A stretch of 64,000 bases of DNA, from positions 496,001-560,000 of the forward strand of contig BROG01000480.1 in NCBI GenBank assembly GCA_030159075.1. The letters run 5' to 3'. Every line of letters begins with the position of its first letter. The first letter of the stretch is position 1. Shown one piece after another: positions 17,501-27,927 of this stretch. The position numbers and the translations under genes were made by a program. This DNA comes from Atrina japonica. Lineage: Eukaryota; Mollusca; Bivalvia; Pterioida; Pinnidae. The notes beneath the pieces were generated by a model, which saw only the letters and a program-made list of their open reading frames with translations, did not search any database and had not been told where the DNA came from.

Positions 17501-17957
17501 GCAGTTCCTATCGGTCATTAAGAGTTGCTCATTCTTCATTTACACCTTAAACCAACTCTGTAGTTTCCAGTGGTCCATGTGCTTCCACCGTTCCATTTTT
17601 TGACAGATACACATTTCCGGTGGTATCCCGTGATATTTTACAGCTACACTGTACTTCTATATTAAGTTCAATAAAAAATATAAATAACAACATGTTAACA
17701 ACATCGATTTTTCTTAATTGTAATTCACAAAACAGAGTTATAGTGGATAAACAAGGATTAACGGAAACTCTATAACTCTATAGATGAGACCAGGTGCCGT
17801 GGAGGCGTCAGTGTTTCTGTCGACCGGTCACATTCAGAATTTCCAATCACGAATTTAACATTAAATATTTCTATAGGTTAAGTATACACAACTCGGATAT
17901 CATCACTTTGATGTCATTTTTTATATTTCAGAAAAGTGTTTATGTATCTGTTGCTGA
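13478..17957 (+). CDS. Cys-rich single-pass membrane protein, four coding exons, ~102 aa
   Basis: The exons are 13,478-13,556, 15,137-15,269, 16,050-16,120 and 17,932-17,957. Donors are GTAAAT, GTAAGT and GTAAGC; acceptors end in long pyrimidine tracts plus AG, and phases 1, 2 and 1 join without a stop. Exon 1 gives a signal peptide (MSRCRCVLASFIVIYFTGQC). Exon 2 gives an ectodomain with eight Cys (CRTTPTETLFC, YHCCSP, NTCCHQSELC, SDSC). Exon 3 gives the transmembrane helix (IVLVPVIVVLLILIVIICYC). Exon 4 adds only KKCLCICC and a stop, so the cytosolic tail is short and Cys-rich, as for palmitoylated tails. It resembles small CYYR1- or Shisa-like Cys-rich type I proteins in layout, but no family was firmly recognised. 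The poly(A) signal is uncertain. Confidence 0.75.
13557..15136. other. Intron 1 of the Cys-rich membrane-protein gene
   Basis: Non-coding. It contains the 95-bp inverted-repeat element at 13,825-13,919 and a (TG)n tract at about 14,548-14,582 followed by a GTGCG-rich variant. Nothing else was recognised. Confidence 0.6.
13825..13919. repeat. 95-bp foldback (MITE-like) element
   Basis: The ends read GGCAAAACGATACCGATTCACGC and, in reverse complement, GGCAAAACGATACAGATTCGCGC (two mismatches in 23). The inner arms remain complementary and include TGACGTCA-like sites. No target duplication is evident. Confidence 0.7.
16121..17931. other. Intron 3 of the Cys-rich membrane-protein gene
   Basis: Non-coding. 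16,270-16,720 resembles 61,660-62,060 (dispersed repeat with GCCACTGCTGGTGGACCGTTTG and TGACAGAAACGAT segments). 16,888-17,057 is an RT-element 3' end, facing a short inverted piece at 17,085-17,142, and 17,780-17,835 is a further remnant. Confidence 0.6.
16888..17057 (-). mobile_element. 3' end of RT retroelement (truncated copy)
   Basis: In minus-strand sense this is the terminal ~170 bp of the reverse-transcriptase element whose longest copy is at 51,253-52,240. The plus strand reads CTCAGATACCAAAG...GGTGGGATCAGGTGCCATGG...TCGACCCGTCAC. Truncation at the RT-proximal end is typical of incomplete reverse transcription. Confidence 0.7.
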
Positions 17958-18686
17958 ATGGAAGATCACCACAAAGGATCCACCCAGTTTTATGACTAAC
18001 AGTGCACGAAGCTGATTTATCAATAGATCCTTGTATGAATAACTTTGTTCCAAAATATAGACCGGAATGTCGATATTTTGAGAGAAAAAATATTTTTTAA
18101 AAAATATTTGCAATGAAGCTGTTTATTGTGCAGTCTTGATACTATGTATCTCATATAGATATTGTCGCCTTTCACTTGGGGCCGAAAATTTGTGAATATT
18201 GAATGTGTTTTCTGTATATCTTTATAGAATGTTTTGTGCCAAATGTGGAGTTGATAAATATTTGTTGATAGAATTTTAGATCAATGTATTTATTGTATAA
18301 ATAGACACATTGCTTCTGCTGAAACATGTGAGTTGTCATGAAAACTCTGCTTCTTAATATAAACTATATTACGTTACTTTTGAGTCATATTTTTAAGGAC
18401 TATACATTTGTTTTGTGCCAAATTTAAAAATATTTGTTGATAGATTATGACATCGTTGCATTTATAAATATTCACATTATACATGCATATATATATATAT
18501 ATTTTTAAATTTACGGATTAATTAAACACTGTGAAATAGCAAATATCAACACCGCGAGTTATTTCCCCTGAACAATATACAAAATATTCAGCAGACACAA
18601 AACATAAACCACAATGATAAGTTACATCTAGAATGAACATATACAGTAAACAAATAAAATGCACACACAATTGATATAAATATAAA

Positions 18687-18810
18687 AAAAAACATCAGAT
18701 ACCAAAGTATAAATCTTTAGGATGTCCAGGATATAGATACAAATCTAGTAAAAATGGACAAACACGGAACTCTGGAAACCAAGAGGTGGGATCAGGTGCC
18801 ATGGAGGACG
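18687..18810 (-). mobile_element. 3' end of RT retroelement (truncated copy)
   Basis: Same terminal sequence as the copy at 16,888, broken after GGTGCCATGGAGGA. The surrounding 18,000-20,000 contains only A/T-rich host DNA, an (AT) patch at ~18,487-18,505 and a G run at 19,552-19,562; I see no gene there. Confidence 0.65.
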
Positions 18811-20010
18811 TCACATTTAAACTTTGATTAAATCTTACGTCATTTTGCAAGTTTTGTGGAACTATTCCTCCAAACGTGGTCTACACTACACTCCTCACAG
18901 CGGGTTACGTCCTCGACATTAAGCCAAGTCGAAGAGTTGGCGTAGATGGCGTCTCCGCTGTATCAGGGTTTTGGTCTACACCTGTTAGGTGCTAGTCTGG
19001 GGAAATCCCTTTTTCAGACTCGTGACTCACATTTATCGTAAAATCCATATAACCTGGCGTTATATTATTTAGACTCTACCATAATACAAATGCGTATTTA
19101 GTATATTATTACATGTATATAATTGACCAGTTTGATTTGTAAAACTTTAATCTGATATTTTAGTGTACTCTGTGTTTATTCTAAATATAGTCCACATATA
19201 TATCTATGTCATGAACACTTGTGCCGTGATTAGTTGAAACATTGGACATCTTACAACTATGGTTTTGTTATCAAATGAATACGAAATAATATTTTTTATT
19301 ATCATAATTTGCTTTAAATTCATATATGCAATATTGAACATGGAGTTAATTTTTTGGTACAATCGAGGGCAGAAGTCCTTCCATATTCTTCGTAGCAAGA
19401 TACGGTAACATTGTCACAGCAACATATCGATCTGTTTAAATTTGTATGTGTCATCGCTGCCGTCTGAAATTTGGTCATTTGCGTACCTGTTAAAGTTAAC
19501 ATTTGACAAAATCAGAGCTCTGAAATTACAGAGGTGGGATCAGGTGTCATGGGGGGGGGGGGCTGGTTAAATCCACCGCAAGCCAACAGTTAGGTTGAAA
19601 TGAAATGATTGAGGAATGAAGCCTTGTCAAAATAGGTATACTAGACAATTCAACAAGTATCGAACAGTTTAGTGATATAACAATTGTACAAATGGTAATT
19701 ATCTGTCATAGATGATCAATATGCCAGCACGTGTACAACATACGAACATTTCATATACAGTGTCAACCTACTTACTGATAATTTGTTGTCACAAGGATAC
19801 CAGGAGTCGCGTTTAATGTCAACGTTTCGCAACTCTGACGGTCGGTAAATGTCCTTGTTTCCAATTACTATGTTGCACTAAATAAAATGTTGAGTTACTT
19901 ACTCGAAAGTGGGTTTTAGCCCACTGTCAACAGATCAATCATCCTGCGTCCGTGGTCCGGATCTCCTAGAACTTTGACTTCAAGGTTGTGCATATTGCAT
20001 TTTCAGAGAT

Positions 20011-20700
20011 CAGAATATAAAAAATCTCAGATACCAAAGTATAAATCTTTGGGATGTCCAGGATGTCGATACAAATCTTGTAAAATGGACAAACACTGAC
20101 CTCTGGAAACCAAGTGGTGGGATCAGGTGCCATGGAGGAGTAAGCATCCCCTGTCGACCGGTCACACCCGCCGTGGGTCCACAGTCAAGTCTAAATGAAA
20201 TATGTGAGGAACGAATCCTCGTCACAATTGGTACAGACGTCTCAACAACCGGCAACGAAAAGGCAGCTCAACATTTCACTTAGTAAAACAGAGTAATCGC
20301 AAACAAGACTATTATACCTACCGTAAAATTTGCGGAACGTTGACATCAAACGCGGTTTTCGATATCCCTGTGTCAATAATTTGTCAGTGTGTAGTTTACA
20401 TCTGTATATGAAATGTTAATATGTTGAACATGCCTTAGCATATCGGATCTTTTGTGAAATATGAATTCCAAATACGGGTGATTGCGGGATATTACTACTT
20501 AAATGTGAAAAATTTACGATGGGAAAGCCGAGGTCGTCGTGTTTTTCGTATAGCTTAGTTGCTAATTTAGTATAGTAAGTAAAATGTCTAAGTATGAAGC
20601 GTGTGTGCTTAATTCTGTTGTATCTTTAATTTCTAGTTTGCTGGGATATATCCCATTGACATATATATGAAAATTGTCATTATGAATTGACAAAACGTCG
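20011..20700 (-). mobile_element. RT retroelement 3' portion, ~690 bp
   Basis: This copy shares the 3' end and a further ~500 bp with 51,253-51,950. On the minus strand the shared part corresponds to the degraded region downstream of the RT palm. It ends just short of where the YIDD region would begin. Confidence 0.7.
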
Positions 20701-21420
20701 TATCCAATATGGCCGACAAGGGGCCATCTTTGATTTTGTCCAACGGAAGATTGTTACCGCAACTTACCAGAAAAGACTGAAGGGATCTCCTTGAAATTTG
20801 ACATGAAGATTCCCCTTGAGGTCTAGCTGTGCATATTAAATTTTCAGAGATCGAAATCCAACATCCGACAGGCGGCCATCTTGAATTTTGACCAAAGGAA
20901 GTTTGTTACCGCTTCTTCTCAGAAAGGACAAAAGGGATATTCTTGAAATTTTACATGAAGGTTCTCCTTGATGTCTAGTTGTGCGTATTACATTTTCAGA
21001 GAGATCGGAATCCTACATGGCCGACAGGCATTCAACTTGAATTTTACAATTAAAGTTTGTTATCGCTATTTCTCAAAAAGTACTGAACTTTGACATATAG
21101 GTTCTCGTTGAGGTGTAGTTGTGCAGTGTACATTTTCAGGAGGGTCGGATCACAAAATGGCTGCCAGGCGGCCATCTTGGATTTTGACAATAAAAGTTTG
21201 TTATCGCTATTTCTCAGAAAGTACTGAAGGGATCTTATGAAATTTGACATATAGATTCTACTTGAGGTCTAGTTGTGCAGTGTACATTTTCAGGAGGGGC
21301 GGATCACAAAATGGCTGCCAGGAGGCCATGTTCGATTTTGACAAAGTTTGTTATCGCTATTTCTCAGAAAGTATTGCAGGGATCTTTATGAAATATGACA
21401 TATAGGTTCTCTTAGGTTTG
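20701..21420. repeat. Tandem repeat, ~130-140 bp units, about five copies
   Basis: Units carry GTTATCGCTATTTCTCAGAA, GGGATCTT.TGAAATTTGACAT, TCTAGTTGTGCAGTGTACAT and a GGCCATCTTGGATTTTGAC segment. The units diverge by about 10-25%, so the array is old. Confidence 0.75.
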
Positions 21421-21424
21421 TTAA

Positions 21425-23255
21425 GACACATTTTTTGGTGTGTGATAGGGTCATTGGGTGTCCTACATCAACCTCTGAAATTTATATTTTTACTTATAAC
21501 CTAAAAACCGTTCACAGACCCACCGTTAAACCATATGTGTTATTGATTATTATTGGGAAACACATTCAGTGGTGTATTGGGGGTCCGCCCCACCCTCTGA
21601 AATATATATGTTTACTTATAACTTAAAAACCATTCACAGCTCGACCCTTAAACCATATGTATTTTGGATTGTTATGGGGAGACACATTTAGTGGTGCATG
21701 TTGCAGGTCCTGCCCCTCCCCGGGAATTTATATTTTTACTCATAACTTAAAAAACGTTCACAGCCCCTTCCTGAATCGACTTGATTTTGTTCGTTATTTT
21801 GGTCCATAATTTCGAAAAATAGTTAGTGAAAAAAGCAAAGATCTGCACTAACTCCAACATTCCTGAAGTTGTCAGGTGGCCCCATATATATATGCGGAAG
21901 AGTTAGTCATTATACTTACGCTTAGGTAGCATCGTTGTGTAAGAAATTCGAAACTAAGATAGTCATCTTAGATATTACGTTTACACGTTTAGACAATATG
22001 TAAATGTTTCGTTTTGTCATTGTATCGATATCAAAGATACGAAATTGGAGACTCCACCATTAGTTGATGCAATTTAATGTAATTCCATTCAGAATTGATT
22101 AGCCATGGGTAATGCCAAAAGCAAAAACAATAATGATAAAATAAGGAAAAACAAACCTCCATCCACGAAAACCCCGATCACAGATTTTGAAATGTTGTTT
22201 TAAAATTACCGGTGATAAAATGACCTGTAAGATTAGACTATAGCATGCATCTTCTTAATTAATCCAACTTCTTTTTGTAATATTATAATTAAACCATATA
22301 TATTATTGATCAAGTTTTGGGAAAATATTCAGTGGTGTATAGTGGACCATGGAGGTCCTGGCCAACCCCCTGAAATATATATTTTTACTTATAACTTAAA
22401 AACCTTTCACAGCCCCACCTTTAAACCATATATATTTTGGATTGTTATGGGAAGACACATTTAGTGGTGCATATGCGGGTCCTGCCCTATCCTTGGAATT
22501 CATATCTTTAACTTAAAAACCGTTCACAGCCCACCTTGAAACCATATATATTGATCATTATTGGGAAACACATTCAGTGATGTATGGCGAGGTTTGGGGT
22601 CCTGTCCCACCATCTGAAATATACATTTTTACTTATAACTTAAAACCGTTCATAGCCCCATCCTTAAACCATATATATTTTGGACTGTTATGGGGAGACA
22701 CATTTAGTGGTGCATATGCGGGTCCTGTCTCACTACAGGAATTCATATTTTTGCTTATAACTTAAAAACTGTTCACAACCCCACCCTTAAACCATATATA
22801 TTATTGACCATTATTGGGAAACACATTCAGTGGTGTATGGGGGTGCTTTGGGGTCCTGCCCCAACCTCAGGAATAGATATTTTTACTTATAACTTAAAAA
22901 TCGTTCACAGCCCCATCCTTAAACCATGCATATTATTGATCATTATTGGAAAACACATTCAGTGGTGTATGGGGTCCTTTTGGGTCTTGTCCCACCCTAT
23001 GAAATATATATTTTTACTTATTACTTAAAAACCGTTCACTGCCCCACCTTTAAACAATATATATTATGGGGTGTTTTGGGGAGACACATTTAGTGGTGCA
23101 TATGCAAGTCCTGCCTCACCCCTGGAATTTATTCTTTTGCCGTTCACAGCCACACTCTTAAACCATATATATTATTGATCATTATTGGGAAATAAATGCC
23201 CCCCTCTGAAATATATATTTTTATTTATAACTTAAAAACCGTTCACAGCCTTCTT
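21425..23255. repeat. Tandem repeat array (~110-165 bp units), interrupted
   Basis: About twelve units contain CCATATATATTATTGATCAT, TTGGGAAACACATTCAGTGG, TCCTGCCCCA and CTTATAACTTAAAAACCGTTC. Two unit types alternate (TTATTGATCATTATTGG and TTTTGGATTGTTATGGGG), suggesting a higher-order dimer. The array is interrupted at 21,775-22,290 by a dispersed element. ORFs across it are repeat by-products. Confidence 0.8.
21775..22290 (+). mobile_element. Dispersed element inserted in the tandem array
   Basis: The sequence from TTGATTTTGTTCGTTATTTTGG to CTTCTTAATTAATCCAACTTC is repeated at 25,135-25,665 at high similarity. It inserts into the array above. No ORF or terminal inverted repeat was seen. 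Here its end holds a single copy of the ~70-bp unit that is expanded at 25.6 kb. Confidence 0.7.
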
Positions 23256-23461
23256 AAGATGAATACTTCGGTATGTGTGACTTTTACATTCCATTAGGAG
23301 GTTTGCTATTTTACACTTAAGCGCCATTAAGATATTCTTTCACAAATTGTCAGACAGACAAGATAAGTAAAATGAAAAAATAAGTTTATGTTAAATACTT
23401 AACATGAAGGAGATCTCTATGTCTACGTTAAATGAGTAAATATTCTTTTTTTTTACTCCCG

Positions 23462-23598
<137 letters not shown>

Positions 23599-24565
23599 CA
23601 GTGTGAAAGGGAAACTTTAATTTTTATTTCTATAATGGTTAAAGAGGCATTGAGCTGACAAAATGTTATGTCACAAGTTTTAAAATTCTTATGTAACATG
23701 TTATTTACAGTTTTCAAACTCATTTATAATTTCATGTTTGTTTACTAGGTGTGGTATCACAAATGAATATTTAACAGCATTTATGTTTCCGGGAGCAAAT
23801 TAACTAAATGTCTTCTAACACAAGGGAAATGGTCAAAATGTAACGTAAAATACACGATATACCTATGTGGTCAAGAATGCCCATAAGTTTAATAGTTTAC
23901 AACACTGATATTAAAATCATTCCCATACCATACAGACCGTAATCTGACTTTATATTTTGAAAAGTTGTAAATGGCTACGACCACCTTTAGACATGGGGCT
24001 CTATGGCCGTGTCTCACAGCAGTACTCTGTGTCCGGTTGGGAGATAAGAGAATCGTGTTGAGACGTTTGACAGTTTACTTCCGGAATATGCTGTCTTTTT
24101 TCTTGTAAGTGTATTCGGAGGTTCTCCTCCACCAGTGTAAATTCACCACCTTATACGCCTGATCACGTAAAACACCAATTATAATGAATAAATATATATA
24201 AATATGTATCAATATTGTAATCCTATTGTCATCACTTTACGCCCATCGTCTATCACCCGTCCGTTAGATATTTTATGCACTATGAACTGACTTATCACGT
24301 GATAACTTTGAAACGTGATCAATCACCATGACTACAAGGGGGTCAGAGTACGGTTTTGGTTTAGGTCTACAACTAGAGAAACAAGAACGGTCACCTTAGT
24401 TAAATGAGGTGCCTGTGACCTTGACCCAGTGACATTGACACTTTATCACAAAGATCATAAGATAAATCCTCTGTTTATGTTCTGTCTTAAAATTTCGTTT
24501 ATGAACAGAATAATATTTAATTCGCGAACGTTGAGGATATTGACTTAACAATCAATTTCTGGTCT

Positions 24566-24790
24566 TTTTGATGGGGTGTCTGGTAGAGCAGTGGTTAGCG
24601 CACTCGCTTTTCCTCATTCCGACCAGAGTTCGATCCTTGGATTTGACAGGGGAGTATGCCAGATGGTATGGCAGTAGCCAAAGCGGACGCGTGGGTTTTC
24701 TCCGGGCATTCCAGTTTCCTCCCACAGCAAATCAACCACGCCAACATCGGTGCCAACTCAGAGATATTTATATAAGTTGCTTTAACTTGT
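24566..24790 (+). mobile_element. tRNA-derived SINE
   Basis: The 5' end has a pol III A box (TGGTAGAGCAGTGGTTAGCGC) and a B box (GAGTTCGATCCT, 24,626-24,637). A GTGGGTTTTCTCCGGGCATTCCAGTTTCCTCCCACA body follows, a conserved central domain found in SINEs of many invertebrates. The 3' end runs into host sequence near 24,800. No gene is seen from 24,800 to 25,130. Confidence 0.75.
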
Positions 24791-25134
24791 TTGTCAATCG
24801 TTGTAAAATAAACAAAGTTTAAACTTTGGTCTTTATCCTTTTTCATTTGCAAACTTAATGCAGTGTCACATGGAGATAGTTTCCGACAAGTTTAGTGGAA
24901 ATTAACACATTACGCATGCGATGAAGTCGAAAATGTCTGAAATTTAAAGAAAATCCTCGTTCAGTCGAGGACGACAGGCAAAGTACAATAGCAATAGGTC
25001 ACACTGGCTCAGGTGACCTGAAAGCGTAGCGTCAAGATGATTAGCACAGAAAGATCTGTAACTTTCATTCCTACATCGAAATAGTCAGAATTCCCCGCAT
25101 TGGAATTATTTACGTTTGACTTACCTAATTTCTT

Positions 25135-26335
25135 GATTTTATTCGCTATTTTGGTCCATAATTTCGAAAATTAGTTAGTGAAAAAAGCAAAGATCTGCAC
25201 TAACTCCAACATTCCTGAAGTTGTCAGGTGGCCCCTTATATATATGCGGAAGGGTTAGTTGTTATACTTACGCCTAGGTAGCATCGTTGTGTAAGAAATT
25301 CGAAACTAAGTCATCTTAGAGATTACGTTTACACGTTTAGACAATATGTAAATGTTTCGTCATTGTATCGATATCAAAAATACGAAACTGGAGGCTCTAT
25401 CGTTAGTTGATGTAATTTAACGTAATTCCATTCAGAATTGATTAGCCATGGGGAATGCCTAAAACAAAAACAATAATGACAAAGAAAGGAAAACAATAAT
25501 GATAAAATAAGGAAAACAAAACCCCCCAAAACAAGCATCCTCCATCCTGGAAAATCCCGATATTCACATATTCAAATATTGATTTTAGATTACCGGCGAT
25601 AAAATGATCTGTAAGACTAGACTAGACTATAGCATACATCTTCTTAATTAATCCAACTTCTAGATTACCGACGATAAAATGATCTGTAAGACTAGACTAT
25701 AGCATACATCTTCTTAATTAATCCAACTTCTAGATTACCGGCGATAAAATGATCTGTAAGACTAGACTAGACTATAGCATACATCTTCTTAATTAATCCA
25801 ACTTCTAGATTACCGGCGATAAAATGATCTGTAAGACTAGACTATAGCATACATAATTACTTCTAGATTACCGGCGATAAAATGATCTGTAAGCTAGACT
25901 ATAGCATACATCTTCTTAATTAATCCAACTTCTAGATTACCGGCGATAAAATGATCTGTAAGACTAGACTATAGCATACATCTTCTTAATTAATCCAACT
26001 TCTAGATTACCGGCGATAAAATGATCTGTAAGACTAGACTATAGCATACACCATAATTAATCCAACTTCTAGATTATAAAATCTGTAAGACTAGACTATA
26101 TCATACATCTTCTTAATTAATCCAACTTCTAGATTACCGGCGATAAAATGATCTGTAAGACTAGACTATAGCATACATCTTCTTAATTAATCCAACTTCT
26201 AGATTACCGGCGATAAAATGATCTGTAAGTCTAGACTATAGCATACACCTTAATTAATCCAACTTCTAGATTACCGGCGATAAAATGATCCGTAAGACTA
26301 GCATATATCTTCTTAATTAATCCAACTTCTTTTTG
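25135..26335 (+). mobile_element. Dispersed element with expanded ~70-bp terminal repeats
   Basis: 25,135-25,590 matches the element at 21,775. From 25,590 the unit TAGATTACCGGCGATAAAATGATCTGTAAGACTAGACTATAGCATACATCTTCTTAATTAATCCAACTTC (shown here only as the repeated landmark sites ACCGGCGATAAAATG and TTAATTAATCCAAC) occurs about eleven times. Several copies carry internal deletions. The array ends at CTTCTTTTTGCAATATTG, the same exit sequence as the single-unit copy. Confidence 0.8.
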
Positions 26336-27412
26336 CAATATTGAAATTAATTAGTAATTCTATTATACTAGAAGGATTATAATGCAGCAGTACAGGATGT
26401 GTAAGTATTAGACCCGAGAAGTTTATTTACAATACTCCTGACAATGAAAGTGAGTACACTGTACGTGTACTTATTTTAGCTGTATTCTAATATTAGCACC
26501 TTTCGCGCTCAAGTCATTGCGCTAATTCAAGTGCAGCGCTAAAAATTATCTATCATCATTCTGCAAACACGACAAATCTAATAAAATTAATTGCGCAAAT
26601 TCAAGATTGCGCTAATTAGTCTACATCTCCTCAGAGCGCTAAAATATGAGTGCGCTAATTTAAATACACATACAGTAGTTAGTGAGAATATAAGAACGAT
26701 TTTCGTGACATGTGTGTGCAGTGATTCGTTTCAGTGTTTGTCTTGTATTGTCCGAGTCACATAAGATGGCTAAGTTGAGCAACCTTTTAATCCGCACGAA
26801 AAAAACCGTTTTATTCCTTACTGGATACTTTCTTATGTATGTGAAAAGTTGAAACGGCTACTCTAGTTAGTGAAATTCTAATGTTATGCTTTTCAAGACT
26901 CCATCTGCCAGGTTATATGGATTTTACTGTAACCGGTAGGCTTTCGCTTTGAACTCGATCGTTTGGATGAGAAGTTGAGTCCATCAGTAATATTTAGTGT
27001 TGATATGTAAAACAGTACTCCATGTCACTCGCATTACCCTATAAAGTCAAATAATCAAAATAAATTCTAGATCATGTGATCTGGTCCAGAAGTCACTATA
27101 TTTACTCGGTACTCAAGCTCAACTTTTATTTCATTATTTTGACTTTGTAAAACTTTTGGGTTTGAGTAACCGTGGGCCCTGGTACTTTACAGTCTAACAT
27201 TTACTTATCAATTTACAAGAGCGAATACTTACTTTGAATGTAAGAGTACAGAATTAAGCTGGGTTTCCACTTTATTGTGTGAACCGACCCCTTGCAGCAT
27301 GCACATTACTTTTTATAATTTTCGCAGAAATGCCTTATTAATTAATTATTGCCGTCACTTTGTATAAAGGATTTGACAGATGTATGTGTAAAAACCTGTA
27401 CAAATTCGAAGC
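26336..27412. other. Intergenic region upstream of the secreted-peptide gene
   Basis: 26,488-26,665 has six GCGCTAA/TTAGCGC-type motifs (GCGCTAATTCAAGTGCAGCGC, GCGCTAAAATATGAGTGCGC), resembling a degenerate foldback repeat. The rest is A/T-rich host DNA without recognised genes. Confidence 0.5.
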
Positions 27413-27420
27413 TATATAAG
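27413..27420 (+). promoter_or_regulatory. TATA box of the secreted-peptide gene
   Basis: TATATAAG lies about 60 bp before the splice donor of a non-coding first exon (GACTCTCAAAATCT|GTAAGT, donor at 27,478). A start of transcription at about 27,443 would give a ~35-base 5' UTR exon. Confidence 0.6.
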
Positions 27421-27477
27421 AAGAACCGAGCATGGTCATTTAGCAGACTTCACTACATCGGTTGACTCTCAAAATCT

Positions 27478-27656
27478 GTAAGTTTTCGTAACATTTTATT
27501 CTTTTGTTTTTTACTATGAAAGGGATCCTCTTCATGATTTTAATTTATATTCAATGTATTGTAGAAAACCATCCTACAACGTTTGTGTATTATATCCTAA
27601 ATTAATTAATTTATAATCAAAATGTAAAATGATAACTTTTTCACTTTTGTAATTGT

Positions 27657-27731
<75 letters not shown>

Positions 27732-27905
27732 CTGTACACATTATTCTAAACAGTTTTATTCTTTATCAAACAATATTGTTCTTGCTCATAGATGAAGTAG
27801 ATGCCGTAACAAAACCTCTGGTAGAATATATACAAATAATTCATTTTTAAAAATTATTTTATCGGTTACCTAGGTAATGATATCCGTCATTCTGCTTTGT
27901 TTTAG
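27478..27905. other. First intron of the secreted-peptide gene
   Basis: It contains a (TA)n tract at 27,660-27,728 and otherwise A/T-rich sequence. Confidence 0.6.
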
Positions 27906-27927
27906 ATTTCGAAGTAAAACTACGACG

